Shown here piece by piece: positions 36,300-44,981 of a stretch of DNA of 64,000 nt. The notes under the pieces were generated by a model, which saw only the letters and a program-made list of their open reading frames with translations, was not told the origin of the DNA and searched no databases. This stretch comes from VRUE01 sp963718775 (GTDB lineage Bacteria > Actinomycetota > Thermoleophilia > Solirubrobacterales > 70-9): positions 2,356,001-2,420,000 of the forward strand of contig OY970377.1 of assembly GCA_963718775.1 (NCBI GenBank). Reading direction: 5' to 3'. Every line of letters begins with the position of its first letter. Positions within the stretch are counted from its first letter, which is position 1. Both the position numbers and the translations under genes were made by a program.

Positions 36300-37598
36300 A
36301 TGAGCGCCCTGCTGCTCGTTCTCCTCCTGCTGTTGCTCGCCATCAACGGCTTCTTCGTCGCTGCCGAGTTCGCCCTCGTGCGCAGCCGTCGCGGCAAGAT
36401 CGAGCAGCTGGCCGAGGAAGGCGAAAGCGGCGCCGAGGAGGTGATCGAGCAGCTCGACAAGATCGACGAGTCGCTGTCTGCCTGTCAGATCGGGATCACG
36501 ATGGCCTCGATCGGGATCGGCTTCCTTGGCGAGCCCGCGCTTGCCGTGCTGCTCGAGCCGCTCTTTGGTGGCTTGTCCCATGGTGCGGCCGTGGGTATCT
36601 CGGTGGCGATCGCCTTTGCCCTGGTCACCGGCCTGCACATCAGCGTTGGCGAGCAGGTGCCGAAGATGCTCGCGATCAGCCACGCCGAGCGCACCGCCCG
36701 CCGCGTCGCCCGGCCGCTCAACTGGTTCCGCGCCGCGACGGCCCCGGTGATCATCCTGCTGAGCGCGTTCTCGAATGCGATCGTGCGTCTCTTCGGCGTC
36801 GATCCCACCGACATCGAAGAGCACCACACCGCCGAGGACCTCAAGCAGATCATCGACAGCTCGAAGCTGGGCGGCACGCTCGATCCCGGCGAGGCGGGGA
36901 TGCTGGGCGGCGTCTTCCACCTGCACGAGCAGGAGGCGCGTGAGGTGATGACGCCGATCCCCGCGGTCGTCACCGTCGACGCCTCCGAGACAGTTGAGAC
37001 GGCGCTACGGCGCTGCGTCACGTCGGGCCACACGCGCCTGGTCGTGATCGAGGACGAGAACCCCGACCGGGTCAAGGGAATCGTCCACAACAACAGCCTC
37101 GCCCGCCTGTATATGAGCGATGGGCCTGCGGCTGAGATCGCGCCGGCGGTGCGCGACGCCGTGATCGTGCCCGAGACGCGGCCGCTCGACGATCTCCTCC
37201 ACGACCTGCAGGTCCAGCGCACCTCGCTCTCGGTCGTGGTCGACGAGTACGGGCGCACGGTCGGGATCGTCACCGTCGAGGACATCCTCGAGGAGGTGGT
37301 GGGGGAGATCGAGGACGAGACCGATCCCCGCGCCGCCGCCCTGCGCCAGCTCGCCAGCGGCGAGTGGTTCGTGCGCGGCCACGTCTCTCTCGGCGACCTC
37401 TCGGACGCCGGGATCGAGCTGCCGGTTGACACCGACGCCTACAACTCGGTCGGCGGCTACGTCTTCGGCGAGCTGGGACGGCTGCCCAAGCGCGGCGACA
37501 CGATCACCGCCAACGGCTACACGATCCGAGTCGAGTCAGTGCGCGAGAACCGCATCGAGGCGGTTCGAATCAGCGGTTCCGTCCGTCACGACGCCTAG
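36300..37598 (+). CDS. CNNM/HlyC-type membrane protein with CBS domains
   Basis: 432 aa. The N-terminal DUF21/CNNM membrane domain (LLVLLLLLLAINGFFVAAEFALV and CQIGITMASIGIGFLGEPALA, then AIAFALVTGLHISVGEQVPKMLAI) is followed by a CBS pair (VMTPIPAVVTVDASETVETAL, and SVVVDEYGRTVGIVTVEDILEEVVGEI) and a CorC_HlyC C-terminal domain. Related proteins are Mg2+/Co2+ transport or efflux factors; the older name hemolysin is misleading. ATG 36300 lies in the 109-bp gap shared with the divergent BtuF-like gene. Confidence 0.9.
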   Translation: MSALLLVLLLLLLAINGFFVAAEFALVRSRRGKIEQLAEEGESGAEEVIEQLDKIDESLSACQIGITMASIGIGFLGEPALAVLLEPLFGGLSHGAAVGISVAIAFALVTGLHISVGEQVPKMLAISHAERTARRVARPLNWFRAATAPVIILLSAFSNAIVRLFGVDPTDIEEHHTAEDLKQIIDSSKLGGTLDPGEAGMLGGVFHLHEQEAREVMTPIPAVVTVDASETVETALRRCVTSGHTRLVVIEDENPDRVKGIVHNNSLARLYMSDGPAAEIAPAVRDAVIVPETRPLDDLLHDLQVQRTSLSVVVDEYGRTVGIVTVEDILEEVVGEIEDETDPRAAALRQLASGEWFVRGHVSLGDLSDAGIELPVDTDAYNSVGGYVFGELGRLPKRGDTITANGYTIRVESVRENRIEAVRISGSVRHDA

Positions 37599-37640
37599 TT
37601 TCTTCGAGCAACCCGCGTTCCACTGACTTGGAGGTGTCGC

Positions 37641-37868
37641 ATGTGGGTTGTGCGTTTGAGCGACAAGCAGCTTGAGGTTCTGCGCGCGCTGCTTCGCTCC
37701 GAGGAGCATCTGGGCCCGGCGCTCAAGGGCGCGGTCGAGGCCCTCGATCTGGCGCGCTGGGACGAGTTGCCCGACGCCGAGCTGCCCTGGGAGGAGATCG
37801 AGACGATCGCCCGTCGCCAAGGCATCTCGCCGGCAGACGTTATTTGGGACTTGGCCGGAAAGCGCTAG
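37641..37868 (+). CDS. Small conserved-looking hypothetical protein
   Basis: 75 aa, MWVVRLSDKQLEVLRALL at the start, Glu- and Leu-rich, two or three predicted helices, no signal peptide. A strong ribosome binding site (TTGGAGG, 8 nt before the ATG) supports that it is translated. Its stop overlaps the stop of the convergent 3-hydroxyacyl-CoA dehydrogenase gene by 4 bp. No family is recognised. Confidence 0.65.
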   Translation: MWVVRLSDKQLEVLRALLRSEEHLGPALKGAVEALDLARWDELPDAELPWEEIETIARRQGISPADVIWDLAGKR

Positions 37869-38689
37869 TCGTACGTGTAAAAGCCGCCGCCGCTCTTGCG
37901 ACCGAGTTTTCCCTCGCCGGCCATCTTGACCAGCAGCTCCGGAGGCTTCTGGTACTCCTCGTTGGATGCGGCGTAGAGGGCATCGCCGATCGCCTTGCAG
38001 ACATCGAGGCCGACGAAGTCGAGGAGGGCGAGCGGGCCCATCGGGTGGCCGGCGCCGAGCTTCATGCAGGTGTCGATCTCGCCAGCCTCCATGCCGGTCT
38101 GTTCCATGAAGCGGACGGCGTCGAAGAGGTAGGGGAAGAGCAGGCGATTGACGACGAAGCCGGCCAGGTCCGGCACCTCGACCGCCGTCTTGCCAAGCGC
38201 AGCGCACCAAGCGAGAGCGGTCTCGCGGGCGCTCTCGGTGCCCTCCGGGAAGCAGACCTCGACCAGCTTCATCCGTGGCACCGGGTTGAAGACGTGCAGT
38301 CCGAAGAGCTTGCCGGCGATCCCACCCGCCTCAGCGATCTCGGCGATGCTCAGCGAGGAGGTCGTCGTCGCCAGATCGGCGTTGGGGCAGGCCGCGGCGA
38401 TGGTTGCCAGCAACTCGCCCTTCGGCGCCACCTCCTCGACGATCGCCTCGACGATCACGTCGCAGTCGGAGAGGTCCTTTGGGTCGGTGGTGACTCGCAG
38501 CCGCGAAGGCTCGGCCCCCTCGATCTTGGCGCAGGCGGCGACTATTTTCTCCTCCGCCCGCCAGGCCGAGGCCTCGCTCCTGGCCAGCAGGATCGTGTCG
38601 GCCGTCATTGTCGAGACTGCGGCCAGACCGGTGGCAATGGCCCCGCTCCCCGCGATCCCCGGACTCTCGTATCCCATGCTTGCGTTCAT
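37865..38689 (-). CDS. 3-hydroxyacyl-CoA dehydrogenase (3-hydroxybutyryl-CoA dehydrogenase type)
   Basis: 274 aa. Rossmann motif GIAGSGAIATGLAA at residues 12-25, then VEAIVEEVAPKGELL, TTSSLSIAEIA, and the catalytic His region GLHVFNPVPRMKLVEV (His in the HxFNP motif). The C-terminal dimer domain has GFVVNRLLFPYLFDAV, GAGHPMGPLALLDFVGLD and GRKSGGGFY. It oxidises 3-hydroxyacyl-CoA with NAD+ or acts in reverse. It diverges from the thiolase gene, its metabolic partner, 97 bp away. A second ATG (MGYESPGIAG) four codons in may be the true start. Confidence 0.92.
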   Translation of the reverse strand: MNASMGYESPGIAGSGAIATGLAAVSTMTADTILLARSEASAWRAEEKIVAACAKIEGAEPSRLRVTTDPKDLSDCDVIVEAIVEEVAPKGELLATIAAACPNADLATTTSSLSIAEIAEAGGIAGKLFGLHVFNPVPRMKLVEVCFPEGTESARETALAWCAALGKTAVEVPDLAGFVVNRLLFPYLFDAVRFMEQTGMEAGEIDTCMKLGAGHPMGPLALLDFVGLDVCKAIGDALYAASNEEYQKPPELLVKMAGEGKLGRKSGGGFYTYD

Positions 38690-38755
38690 GGGCGGGTTCC
38701 TATCAGGCTCTCAACGATCGGGGCTGGCCGACCCCCGCCGCTGAGTACCCTTGAT

Positions 38756-38771
38756 TTGACCCGCCAGTCAA
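38756..38771. promoter_or_regulatory. Operator-like palindrome upstream of the thiolase gene
   Basis: TTGACCCGCCAGTCAA, an imperfect dyad, lies 15 bp before the ATG. An almost identical site, TTGACTGACCAGTCAA, lies at 47929-47944 before an acyl-CoA dehydrogenase gene. The size and symmetry suit a TetR-type regulator. Confidence 0.55.
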
Positions 38772-38786
38772 TCCACGGAGGCTCGA

Positions 38787-39974
38787 ATGGCAGAGAACGG
38801 GAACGGCAGGTTCGGTGGCCGCGAGGTCGTCATCGTCGAGGCGGTCCGCACGCCGATCGGGCGTGGGCATGAGCAGAAGGGCTACTACAAGGACGTTCAT
38901 CCCTCGAACCTCCTCGCCAAGGCCTACTCGGAGCTGTTCGCGCGTTCCGGTCTCGATCCGGCTGAGACCGGCGATGTGATTGCCGGTTGCGCTCAGCAAT
39001 TTGGCGAGCAGGGCGTCAACATCGGCCGCAACGCCTGGCTCGAGGCCGGCCTGCCGATCGAGACGCCGGCGACGACCATCGACCGCCAGTGCGGCTCCGC
39101 CCAGCAAGCGGTCAACTTCGCCGCGACGCTGATCGCCTCCGGTGTCCACGACGTCGCCATCGGTGGCGGCGTCGAGCACATGGGCCACATCTCCTTTGCC
39201 GACGGCTACTCGGTGATGAAAGAACATGGGGCGCCGTTTTCGCCGCAGCTGATCAAGCGCTACGACCTCGTCCCGCAGGGAATCTCGGCCGAGATGATCG
39301 CCGACAAGTGGGAGATCCCCCGCTCCGAGCTCGACGAGATCGGGCTGCGCTCGCACCGGCTCGCCGCCAAGGCGACCGAAGAGGGCCGCTTCGAGCGCGA
39401 GATCGTCCCCTTCTCCGTCAACGGCGACACCTACGCCACCGACCAGGGCATTCGCCCGGACACCTCGCTGGAGAAGCTCTCCCAGCTCAAGCCTGCCTTC
39501 AAGGAGGACGGCAAGATCACCGCCGGCAACTCCTCCCAGATCTCCGACGGCGCCGCTGCGGTGTTGCTGATGACGCGCGAGAAGGCCGATGCGCTGGGAC
39601 TGAAGCCGCGCGCCCGTATCTACGACCAGACCACGGTCGGCGTCGACCCGGTGATCATGCTCACCGGCCCAATCCCGGCGACGCGGAAGCTGCTCGAGCG
39701 CAACGGGATGGCGATCGACGACATCGACCTGGTGGAGATCAACGAGGCCTTCGCCTCCGTCGTCGCGGCCTGGCGCCGTGAGCTCGATCCCGACATGGAC
39801 CGGGTCAACGTCAACGGTGGCGCGATCGCCCTCGGCCATCCGCTGGGCTCGACTGGCGCCCGCCTGATCACCACTCTCCTCCACGAGCTGGAGCGCTCCG
39901 ACAGAGAGATGGGCCTGGTGACGATGTGCTGCGGCGGCGGGCTCGGGACCGGCACGCTTGTCCAGCGCATCTAG
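38787..39974 (+). CDS. Acetyl-CoA C-acyltransferase (thiolase)
   Basis: 395 aa. The nucleophile Cys102 is in DRQCGSAQQAV (about 10 residues later than in typical thiolases), with GGVEHM, the signature VNVNGGAIALGHPLGSTGAR containing the catalytic His, and GLVTMCCGGGLGTG containing the second Cys. It cleaves 3-oxoacyl-CoA in beta-oxidation or catalyses the reverse. An operator-like palindrome and a GGAGG ribosome site precede the ATG. The adjacent 3-hydroxyacyl-CoA dehydrogenase supports a beta-oxidation role. Confidence 0.95.
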   Translation: MAENGNGRFGGREVVIVEAVRTPIGRGHEQKGYYKDVHPSNLLAKAYSELFARSGLDPAETGDVIAGCAQQFGEQGVNIGRNAWLEAGLPIETPATTIDRQCGSAQQAVNFAATLIASGVHDVAIGGGVEHMGHISFADGYSVMKEHGAPFSPQLIKRYDLVPQGISAEMIADKWEIPRSELDEIGLRSHRLAAKATEEGRFEREIVPFSVNGDTYATDQGIRPDTSLEKLSQLKPAFKEDGKITAGNSSQISDGAAAVLLMTREKADALGLKPRARIYDQTTVGVDPVIMLTGPIPATRKLLERNGMAIDDIDLVEINEAFASVVAAWRRELDPDMDRVNVNGGAIALGHPLGSTGARLITTLLHELERSDREMGLVTMCCGGGLGTGTLVQRI

Positions 39975-40050
39975 ATTGCTAAGCGTATTTAGATAGGAAC
40001 GTGTAAATTCCCCTCATCGGTCAAGTAATTTAGAGGGAGGGGAGACGGAC

Positions 40051-40509
40051 GTGAGCAAGCGATTGATCATCCTGGGCGCGGTTGCCTTGGTGGTTGCCCT
40101 AGTAGCGGCAGGTTGCGGCGAGGACTCGAGCACGGCCTCGATCACCAAGGCGCAGTTCGTCAAGAAGGCGAACGCCATCTGCGCCAAAGTCGGACAGGAA
40201 GTCGTCTCCGATTTCGCCAACTACGCGAAGGAACACAAGAACCTCAAAAACCCGACCGAAGCCGACTACGCGGACCTCGTCGATGCCGTGATGACTCCCA
40301 ACATAGAAAAAGAAGTCACCGAACTCGAAGCGCTGGGAGCTCCGTCCGGGGACGAGGACACCGTCGAGACGCTGATCGATTCGCGCGCCGCTTCGATCGA
40401 GACGGCGGAAGCCGACCCCGGCGCTCTGCTCAACGAAAGCGACAAACTGTTTGCCGAATCCAGCAAGTTGGCCACGGAATACGGGCTCGACGAATGTGAC
40501 GACCGATAG
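40051..40509 (+). CDS. Putative lipoprotein
   Basis: 152 aa from the GTG at 40051 after GGGAGGGGAGA. A type II signal peptide (ILGAVALVVALVAAGC) places the lipidated Cys at residue 22. The mature part is acidic and helical (ITKAQFVKKANAICAKVGQE, later two Cys near the end), resembling small actinobacterial lipoproteins of unknown function. It is flanked by thiolase and an acyl-CoA dehydrogenase, but no link to lipid metabolism is visible. Confidence 0.75.
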   Translation: MSKRLIILGAVALVVALVAAGCGEDSSTASITKAQFVKKANAICAKVGQEVVSDFANYAKEHKNLKNPTEADYADLVDAVMTPNIEKEVTELEALGAPSGDEDTVETLIDSRAASIETAEADPGALLNESDKLFAESSKLATEYGLDECDDR

Positions 40510-40513
40510 GACT

Positions 40514-40533
40514 GTCTGGCTGTCCGGCCAGAC
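40514..40533. promoter_or_regulatory. Inverted repeat upstream of acyl-CoA dehydrogenase 1
   Basis: GTCTGGC (40514-40520) and GCCAGAC (40527-40533) flank 6 nt, between the lipoprotein stop and the next ATG. It could be a short terminator or an operator. TATGCT at 40540-40545 lies 9 nt before the ATG. Confidence 0.4.
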
Positions 40534-40554
40534 GGCCGCTATGCTCCGCGGCCG

Positions 40555-41733
40555 ATGGACCTGACCCTCTCGCCGTCCGAGCAGCAGTTCCGCGACGAGG
40601 TTCGCGGCTGGATCGAAGCGAACCATCCGGGCCCGGAGCCCGAGGCGGGCCTGGAGGAGGTGATGGCTTTCCGGCGCGAGTGGCAGTTGAAGATGCACGC
40701 CGCCGGATGGGCCGGGATCTCCTGGCCGAAGGAGTACGGCGGGCGGGGCGCGACGATGATCGAGCAGGCGATCTTCGTCGGCGAGGCCTCGCGTCTGGAG
40801 GCGCCCAGTCCTGCCAACGTGCTTGGCCTGGCGATGGGTGGCCCGGTGGTCATCGCCCACGGCACCGACGCGCAGAAGCAGCGCTACCTGGAGCCGATCC
40901 TCACCGGCGAGGAGATCTGGTGCCAGGGCTTCTCTGAGCCCGAGTCCGGCTCCGACCTCGCCTCGCTGAAGACGAAGGCGGTCAAGGACGGCGACGAATG
41001 GGTCGTCAGTGGCCAGAAGGTCTGGACGACGTTCGCCCAGTACGCCAAGTGGTGCATGCTCGTCGCTCGCACCGACCCCGACGCGCCCAAGCACAAGGGG
41101 CTGACCTACTTCCTGATGGACATGGAGCAGGCCGGGGTCGAGGCCAAGCCGCTGGTTCAGATCACCGGCGAGGGCGAGTTCAACGAGGTTTTCATGGACG
41201 AAGCGCGGATCCCGGAGGCCAACGTGATCGGCGAGGTCGGCGAGGGCTGGTCGGTGGCGATCACGACGCTGATGAACGAGCGCGCCGGGCTCGCCTTCGG
41301 GGCGATCGCCCAGGTTGCCAACAACCTCAAGCGCCTCGGCGCCCTGGCGGCTGAGACGCGCGTCAACGGCGGCACCGCGGCCGAGGACCCGGTCTATCGC
41401 CAGCGGATCGCCCAGCTTCACATCGAGGCGGAGACGATGCGCCTCAACGCCTACCGCGGCTTGACCAAGACGATGCAGTCCGGCATCCCCGGCCCGGAGG
41501 GCTCTCTCGGCAAGTGGCAGTGGGCCGACATCAATCAGCGCATCGCCGAGCTTGCCCTCGACATCGAGGGCGCCTACGCGCCGCTCGCGCGCGGCGCCGA
41601 GCATGCCGCGGCCGGCGGCGCCTGGCAATACAGCTTCCTGCGCTCTCGCGCCAACTCGATCGAGGGCGGCACGACCGACATCCTCAAGAACATCATCGCC
41701 GAGCGCGTGCTCGGCCTGCCGAGGATGCGTTAG
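40555..41733 (+). CDS. Acyl-CoA dehydrogenase (subunit 1 of a pair)
   Basis: 392 aa. FAD-dependent flavoprotein with the N-terminal helical domain (LSPSEQQFRDEVRGWIEANHP), the middle beta domain motif WCQGFSEPESGSDLASLKTKA and the C-terminal segment NSIEGGTTDILKNIIAERVLGLPR. In single-chain ACADs the catalytic Glu lies in YEGTxE; here the equivalent is SIEGGTTDI. The following gene encodes a second, shorter ACAD 16 bp downstream. Such pairs form heterotetramers in Mycobacterium (FadE28-FadE29 type, acting on steroid or polyketide side chains). The substrate here is unknown. Confidence 0.9.
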   Translation: MDLTLSPSEQQFRDEVRGWIEANHPGPEPEAGLEEVMAFRREWQLKMHAAGWAGISWPKEYGGRGATMIEQAIFVGEASRLEAPSPANVLGLAMGGPVVIAHGTDAQKQRYLEPILTGEEIWCQGFSEPESGSDLASLKTKAVKDGDEWVVSGQKVWTTFAQYAKWCMLVARTDPDAPKHKGLTYFLMDMEQAGVEAKPLVQITGEGEFNEVFMDEARIPEANVIGEVGEGWSVAITTLMNERAGLAFGAIAQVANNLKRLGALAAETRVNGGTAAEDPVYRQRIAQLHIEAETMRLNAYRGLTKTMQSGIPGPEGSLGKWQWADINQRIAELALDIEGAYAPLARGAEHAAAGGAWQYSFLRSRANSIEGGTTDILKNIIAERVLGLPRMR

Positions 41734-41749
41734 GGGCGCTCGCCAGACC

Positions 41750-42874
41750 ATGTACTTCGATCTCACCGACGAGCAGCAGGCGATCAAAGCGACCGCCCGC
41801 GACTTCCTCGCCGCCCGCTACAAGTCGGCGCGGATCCGCGAGCTGGCCGACAGCGAGAACGGCTTTGAGCAGTCCGACTGGGATGAGATGGCCGAGCTTG
41901 GCTGGCCGGGACTGGCGCTTCCCGAGCAGTGGGGCGGGCAGGGGCTCGGCATCGTCGAGCTCGGCGTCCTCTTCGAGGAGATGGGCTACTCCCTGGCTCC
42001 CTCGCCGCTCTTCTCCAACACGATCGCCGGGCTGGCGCTGGCGCTCTGCGGCTCCGACGAGCAGCGCGAGCGCTTCCTGCGCCCGCTCGCGACCGGGCAG
42101 CTGCGCGGCACCCCCGCGCTTTGGGATGCGGGCTCTCCGGCGACTCCCGGCGGCTCCACGATGGAGGCGAGAGCCGAGGGCGACGGCATCGTCCTCGACG
42201 GCGAGAAGGTTCTCGTCATGGACGCTGCGACGGCGGACTTCTTCCTGGTCGCGACATCCGATGGCCGACGCCATCTCGTCGAGTGCGAGGCCTCCGGCGT
42301 GACCGTTGTTCCCGAAACGTCGATCGACGTCACCCGCCGCCTTTCGTCGGTCCGTCTCGAGGGCGTCAAGGTTGACGCTGCGCGCTCGCTTCCCGGCGAC
42401 GGCGCCGACTATTACGCGGTCTTCTTTCGCCTCTGTGTCGCCCTTGCCGCCGAGTCGACCGGGATCGCCCAGCGCACCATGGAGATGGCCGTCGAGTACG
42501 CCAAGGACCGCCAGCAGTTCGGCCGTCCGATCGGCGCCTACCAGGCGGTCTCGCACCGTTGCGCGCAGATGCTGCTGGAGACCGAGAACGCTCGCTCCGC
42601 CGTCTATGGCGCCGCCTGGGCAGCCGACGCCGAGCCCGAGTCGCTGCCGCTGGCAGCCTCGATGGCCAAGGCCTACGCCTCCGACGCCGGCTGGCGGGTC
42701 CCCGACGCCTCGATCCAGGTGCACGGTGGCATCGGCTTCACCTGGGAGCACGACCTCCACTTCTTCCTCAAGCGTGGCAAGGCGAACGCGGCGATGTTCG
42801 GCGACGCCAAGTGGCACCGCGACCGCGTCGCCGACGCGGTCCTGGCCGATGTTGCCGAGCCGGTCTCGGCCTGA
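41750..42874 (+). CDS. Acyl-CoA dehydrogenase (subunit 2 of a pair)
   Basis: 374 aa from ATG 41750 (YFDLTDEQQAIKATARDFLAA). The middle domain motif normally rich in Thr/Glu (TEPxxGSD) is degenerate here (ALWDAGSPATPGGS), while the C-terminal domain is conserved (YAKDRQQFGRPIGAYQAVSHR and QVHGGIGFTWEHDLHFFLKR). One subunit with weakened FAD or active-site elements is characteristic of alpha2beta2 ACADs, so I infer that it works with the gene just upstream. Confidence 0.9.
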   Translation: MYFDLTDEQQAIKATARDFLAARYKSARIRELADSENGFEQSDWDEMAELGWPGLALPEQWGGQGLGIVELGVLFEEMGYSLAPSPLFSNTIAGLALALCGSDEQRERFLRPLATGQLRGTPALWDAGSPATPGGSTMEARAEGDGIVLDGEKVLVMDAATADFFLVATSDGRRHLVECEASGVTVVPETSIDVTRRLSSVRLEGVKVDAARSLPGDGADYYAVFFRLCVALAAESTGIAQRTMEMAVEYAKDRQQFGRPIGAYQAVSHRCAQMLLETENARSAVYGAAWAADAEPESLPLAASMAKAYASDAGWRVPDASIQVHGGIGFTWEHDLHFFLKRGKANAAMFGDAKWHRDRVADAVLADVAEPVSA

Positions 42875-42886
42875 GGTAGCGGCGAG

Positions 42887-43915
42887 ATGGGCGCGCTCGA
42901 TCGGATCTCCGTCGCTGCGATCGGCGTCTCGGTCGCCGACTTGGAGGCCGAGGCCAAGCGCGCTGAAGCTGCGGGGGTGGAATGCGTCTGGGCACCCGAG
43001 CTCTTTCGCTCCTCGGTCACCCAGGCGGCCTACCTGGCCGGCCGCACCGAGAAGATCGACGTCGCCACCGGGATCGCCTGGGCCTTCACCCGCAGCCCCT
43101 TCATCCTTGCCATCAGCGCCCTCGACATCGACGAGATGTCGGGCGGGCGCTTCCGCCTCGGCCTCGGCTCGGGTGTCAAACGACTCAACGAGACCTGGCA
43201 CAACGCCGAGTACGGCAAACCGGCGCCGCACATGCGCGAGGCGATCGAGGCGACGCGGCTGATCATGCAGCAGGCCGGCAAGGGTGAGCCGATTCGCTAC
43301 GAGGGCACTTACTACGACATCGACATCAAGGGCTGGATCCGCCCTCACCCGGCCCCTCGCGAGTCGGTGCCGATCTACACCGCCGGCATCCAGAGCGGCA
43401 TGTGCCGGATGGCGGGCGATGTCGCCGACGGCATGATCGGCCACCCGATCCAGAGCCTGCGCTGGATCGACGAGGTCGTCGTCTCCTCCTTCGAGAAGGG
43501 CCTCAGTCGCTCCGGGCGCGAGCGCAAGGACTTCGACTACCTGCCGACCGTCTGCTGCGCGATCGACGACGACGAGGCGCGGGCGATCGACATGGCCCGC
43601 CGCACGATCTCCTTCTACGCCACGGTGAAGACCTACATGCCGCTCTGGGAGCTGCACGGCTTCGCCGACAACGCCGTCGCGGCCGGCGACGCCTTCCGCC
43701 GCGGCGACCTCGCGGCGGTTCCGGCTGCGATCAGCGACGAGATGGTCGACACCTACTGCGCTGCCGGCCCGCTCGACAAGGTCCGCGCCCGCGTCGAGGC
43801 GACCGCCGAGCGTGCCGACGGCCTCTTCCTCACGCCGCCGACCTACTTCATCTCTCCCGAAGAGCTCTCCGAGTACCAGAACCGCATCATCGACGCCTTC
43901 GGTCCCGCGGCCTGA
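42887..43915 (+). CDS. LLM-class (luciferase-like) F420-dependent oxidoreductase
   Basis: 342 aa, TIM-barrel bacterial-luciferase fold. VSVADLEAEAKRAEAAGVECVWAPE near the start, KIDVATGIAWAFTRSPFILA, LDIDEMSGGRFRLGLGSGV and the C-terminal ADGLFLTPPTYF are typical. Members in actinomycetes use reduced F420 or FMN. It is 12 bp after the ACAD pair, so it likely shares their transcript and acts on a related acyl or ring substrate. Specific chemistry cannot be inferred. Confidence 0.88.
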   Translation: MGALDRISVAAIGVSVADLEAEAKRAEAAGVECVWAPELFRSSVTQAAYLAGRTEKIDVATGIAWAFTRSPFILAISALDIDEMSGGRFRLGLGSGVKRLNETWHNAEYGKPAPHMREAIEATRLIMQQAGKGEPIRYEGTYYDIDIKGWIRPHPAPRESVPIYTAGIQSGMCRMAGDVADGMIGHPIQSLRWIDEVVVSSFEKGLSRSGRERKDFDYLPTVCCAIDDDEARAIDMARRTISFYATVKTYMPLWELHGFADNAVAAGDAFRRGDLAAVPAAISDEMVDTYCAAGPLDKVRARVEATAERADGLFLTPPTYFISPEELSEYQNRIIDAFGPAA

Positions 43916-43945
43916 GCCGCAATTGCGTTCGCTGTTTGTTGCGCT

Positions 43946-44224
43946 ATGCCTGACAAAGAGCGAACGCAAGCGCTCGAGGTGCTCGATCGGGTGCGGGAGA
44001 TACCGGTCGGCTTCGTGCGCACCTACGGTGATGTCTCACCCGGCTCACCGCGCTTCGCCGGCGCGGTCCTCTTCGAGTGCGACGAGCCCGACCTGCCCTG
44101 GTGGCGCGTAGTCCGCGCCGACGGCTCGCTTGCCAAGGGGGATCGCCAGCGTCGTCACCTGGTCGCCGAGGGCGTGCCCTTCCGCGGCGATCGGGTCGAC
44201 ATGAGCAGCGCCCGAATTCCCTGA
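43946..44224 (+). CDS. Alkyltransferase-like (ATL) DNA repair protein
   Basis: 92 aa, related to the C-terminal domain of O6-methylguanine-DNA methyltransferase. VREIPVGFVRTYGDVS matches the helix-turn-helix entry, and DLPWWRVVRADGSL replaces the PCHRV active site, so the acceptor Cys is missing. Trp at that place defines ATL proteins, which bind O6-alkylguanine and hand lesions to nucleotide excision repair instead of removing the alkyl group. ATG at 43946. A convergent terminator follows. Confidence 0.88.
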   Translation: MPDKERTQALEVLDRVREIPVGFVRTYGDVSPGSPRFAGAVLFECDEPDLPWWRVVRADGSLAKGDRQRRHLVAEGVPFRGDRVDMSSARIP

Positions 44225-44227
44225 AGG

Positions 44228-44274
44228 TTCCGGTGCGCTTTATGTACCTATGACGGGCATAAAGCGCACCGGAA
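44228..44274. terminator. Palindromic terminator between convergent genes
   Basis: Perfect 17-bp arms at 44228-44244 and 44258-44274 (TTCCGGTGCGCTTTATG and its complement) with a 13-nt loop. It lies 3 bp after the ATL stop and before the convergent gene's stop, so it could terminate both. Confidence 0.7.
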
Positions 44275-44286
44275 GGCGGGGTGGCG

Positions 44287-44754
44287 TCAGATGCGCGTTC
44301 GGGTCGCGGACTTCGCCGCGCCGCCACAGAACTCTGGGGCCGGCCCAAGCACAAGCAGGCGGCGCCAGACGTCGGGGTGCGGGAGCGAGGAGACGAACTC
44401 CTCGGTGGATTCGCCACGTGGCTTGTCGAGCCAGTCCGTGCCCTCGGGAACCCGCGCCTCGCCGCGCAGCAACTCGTATACGCCGCCCCATCCGTCGGCT
44501 GCCCGTTCTGCGACGCGGTCGTGCGAAAGGCGATGGCGAGCGTCGACGGCCACCTCGTTCAGCGCGCCCAGCGCGCTCCAATCCTCAACCAAGTACCAGT
44601 CTTCGTAGCCGCCGCCCGTGCCAAACGGGAGCCGTTCGAGACGGAAGGGCCTAGATGTGAGCTCTAGGGCGTCGTGAAACGAGCGCAGATCCGTCTCGTA
44701 GGTGGCAACGTCGGCCGCGTCCCTTGGTCGGTGCCAGAAGACGTAGGCCAGCAT
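44287..44754 (-). CDS. Hypothetical protein, AYVFWHRP type
   Basis: 155 aa, soluble, no signal peptide. It begins MLAYVFWHRPRDAADVATYE and has YEDWYLVEDWSALGALNEVAVD, which looks like a ferredoxin-like dimeric alpha/beta barrel (antibiotic-monooxygenase-like) layout, but no catalytic motif is identifiable. It is 12 bp downstream of the next small gene on the same strand, so both may be co-transcribed. Confidence 0.6.
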   Translation of the reverse strand: MLAYVFWHRPRDAADVATYETDLRSFHDALELTSRPFRLERLPFGTGGGYEDWYLVEDWSALGALNEVAVDARHRLSHDRVAERAADGWGGVYELLRGEARVPEGTDWLDKPRGESTEEFVSSLPHPDVWRRLLVLGPAPEFCGGAAKSATRTRI

Positions 44755-44766
44755 TTTCGTCAGGCG

Positions 44767-44970
44767 CTACTCGTCGCGAGGAGTGATGCGAAAGGTCGAG
44801 ACGACCTCGGCCTGCTTCGCCTCGGGGTGGACGACATAGGCGCTGGGGCCGCCGCCGAACCAGCCCGAGCTCTCGTTGTCGGCGACGAAGATGCCGGGGT
44901 GGTGCTTGCCGTTGCCGTCCTCGACCCAGACCTTGTCGCCCTCCTTGAAGCCGTGCTCGATCTCGCTCAT
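44767..44970 (-). CDS. Small hypothetical protein
   Basis: 67 aa (MSEIEHGFKEGDKVWVEDGN at the start), predicted to be a small beta barrel of the SH3/tudor kind, judging by GDKVWVED and the alternating strands. On the minus strand TAGTCT lies 8 nt before the ATG. Function unknown. Confidence 0.55.
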   Translation of the reverse strand: MSEIEHGFKEGDKVWVEDGNGKHHPGIFVADNESSGWFGGGPSAYVVHPEAKQAEVVSTFRITPRDE

Positions 44971-44981
44971 CGCCCCTAAGA

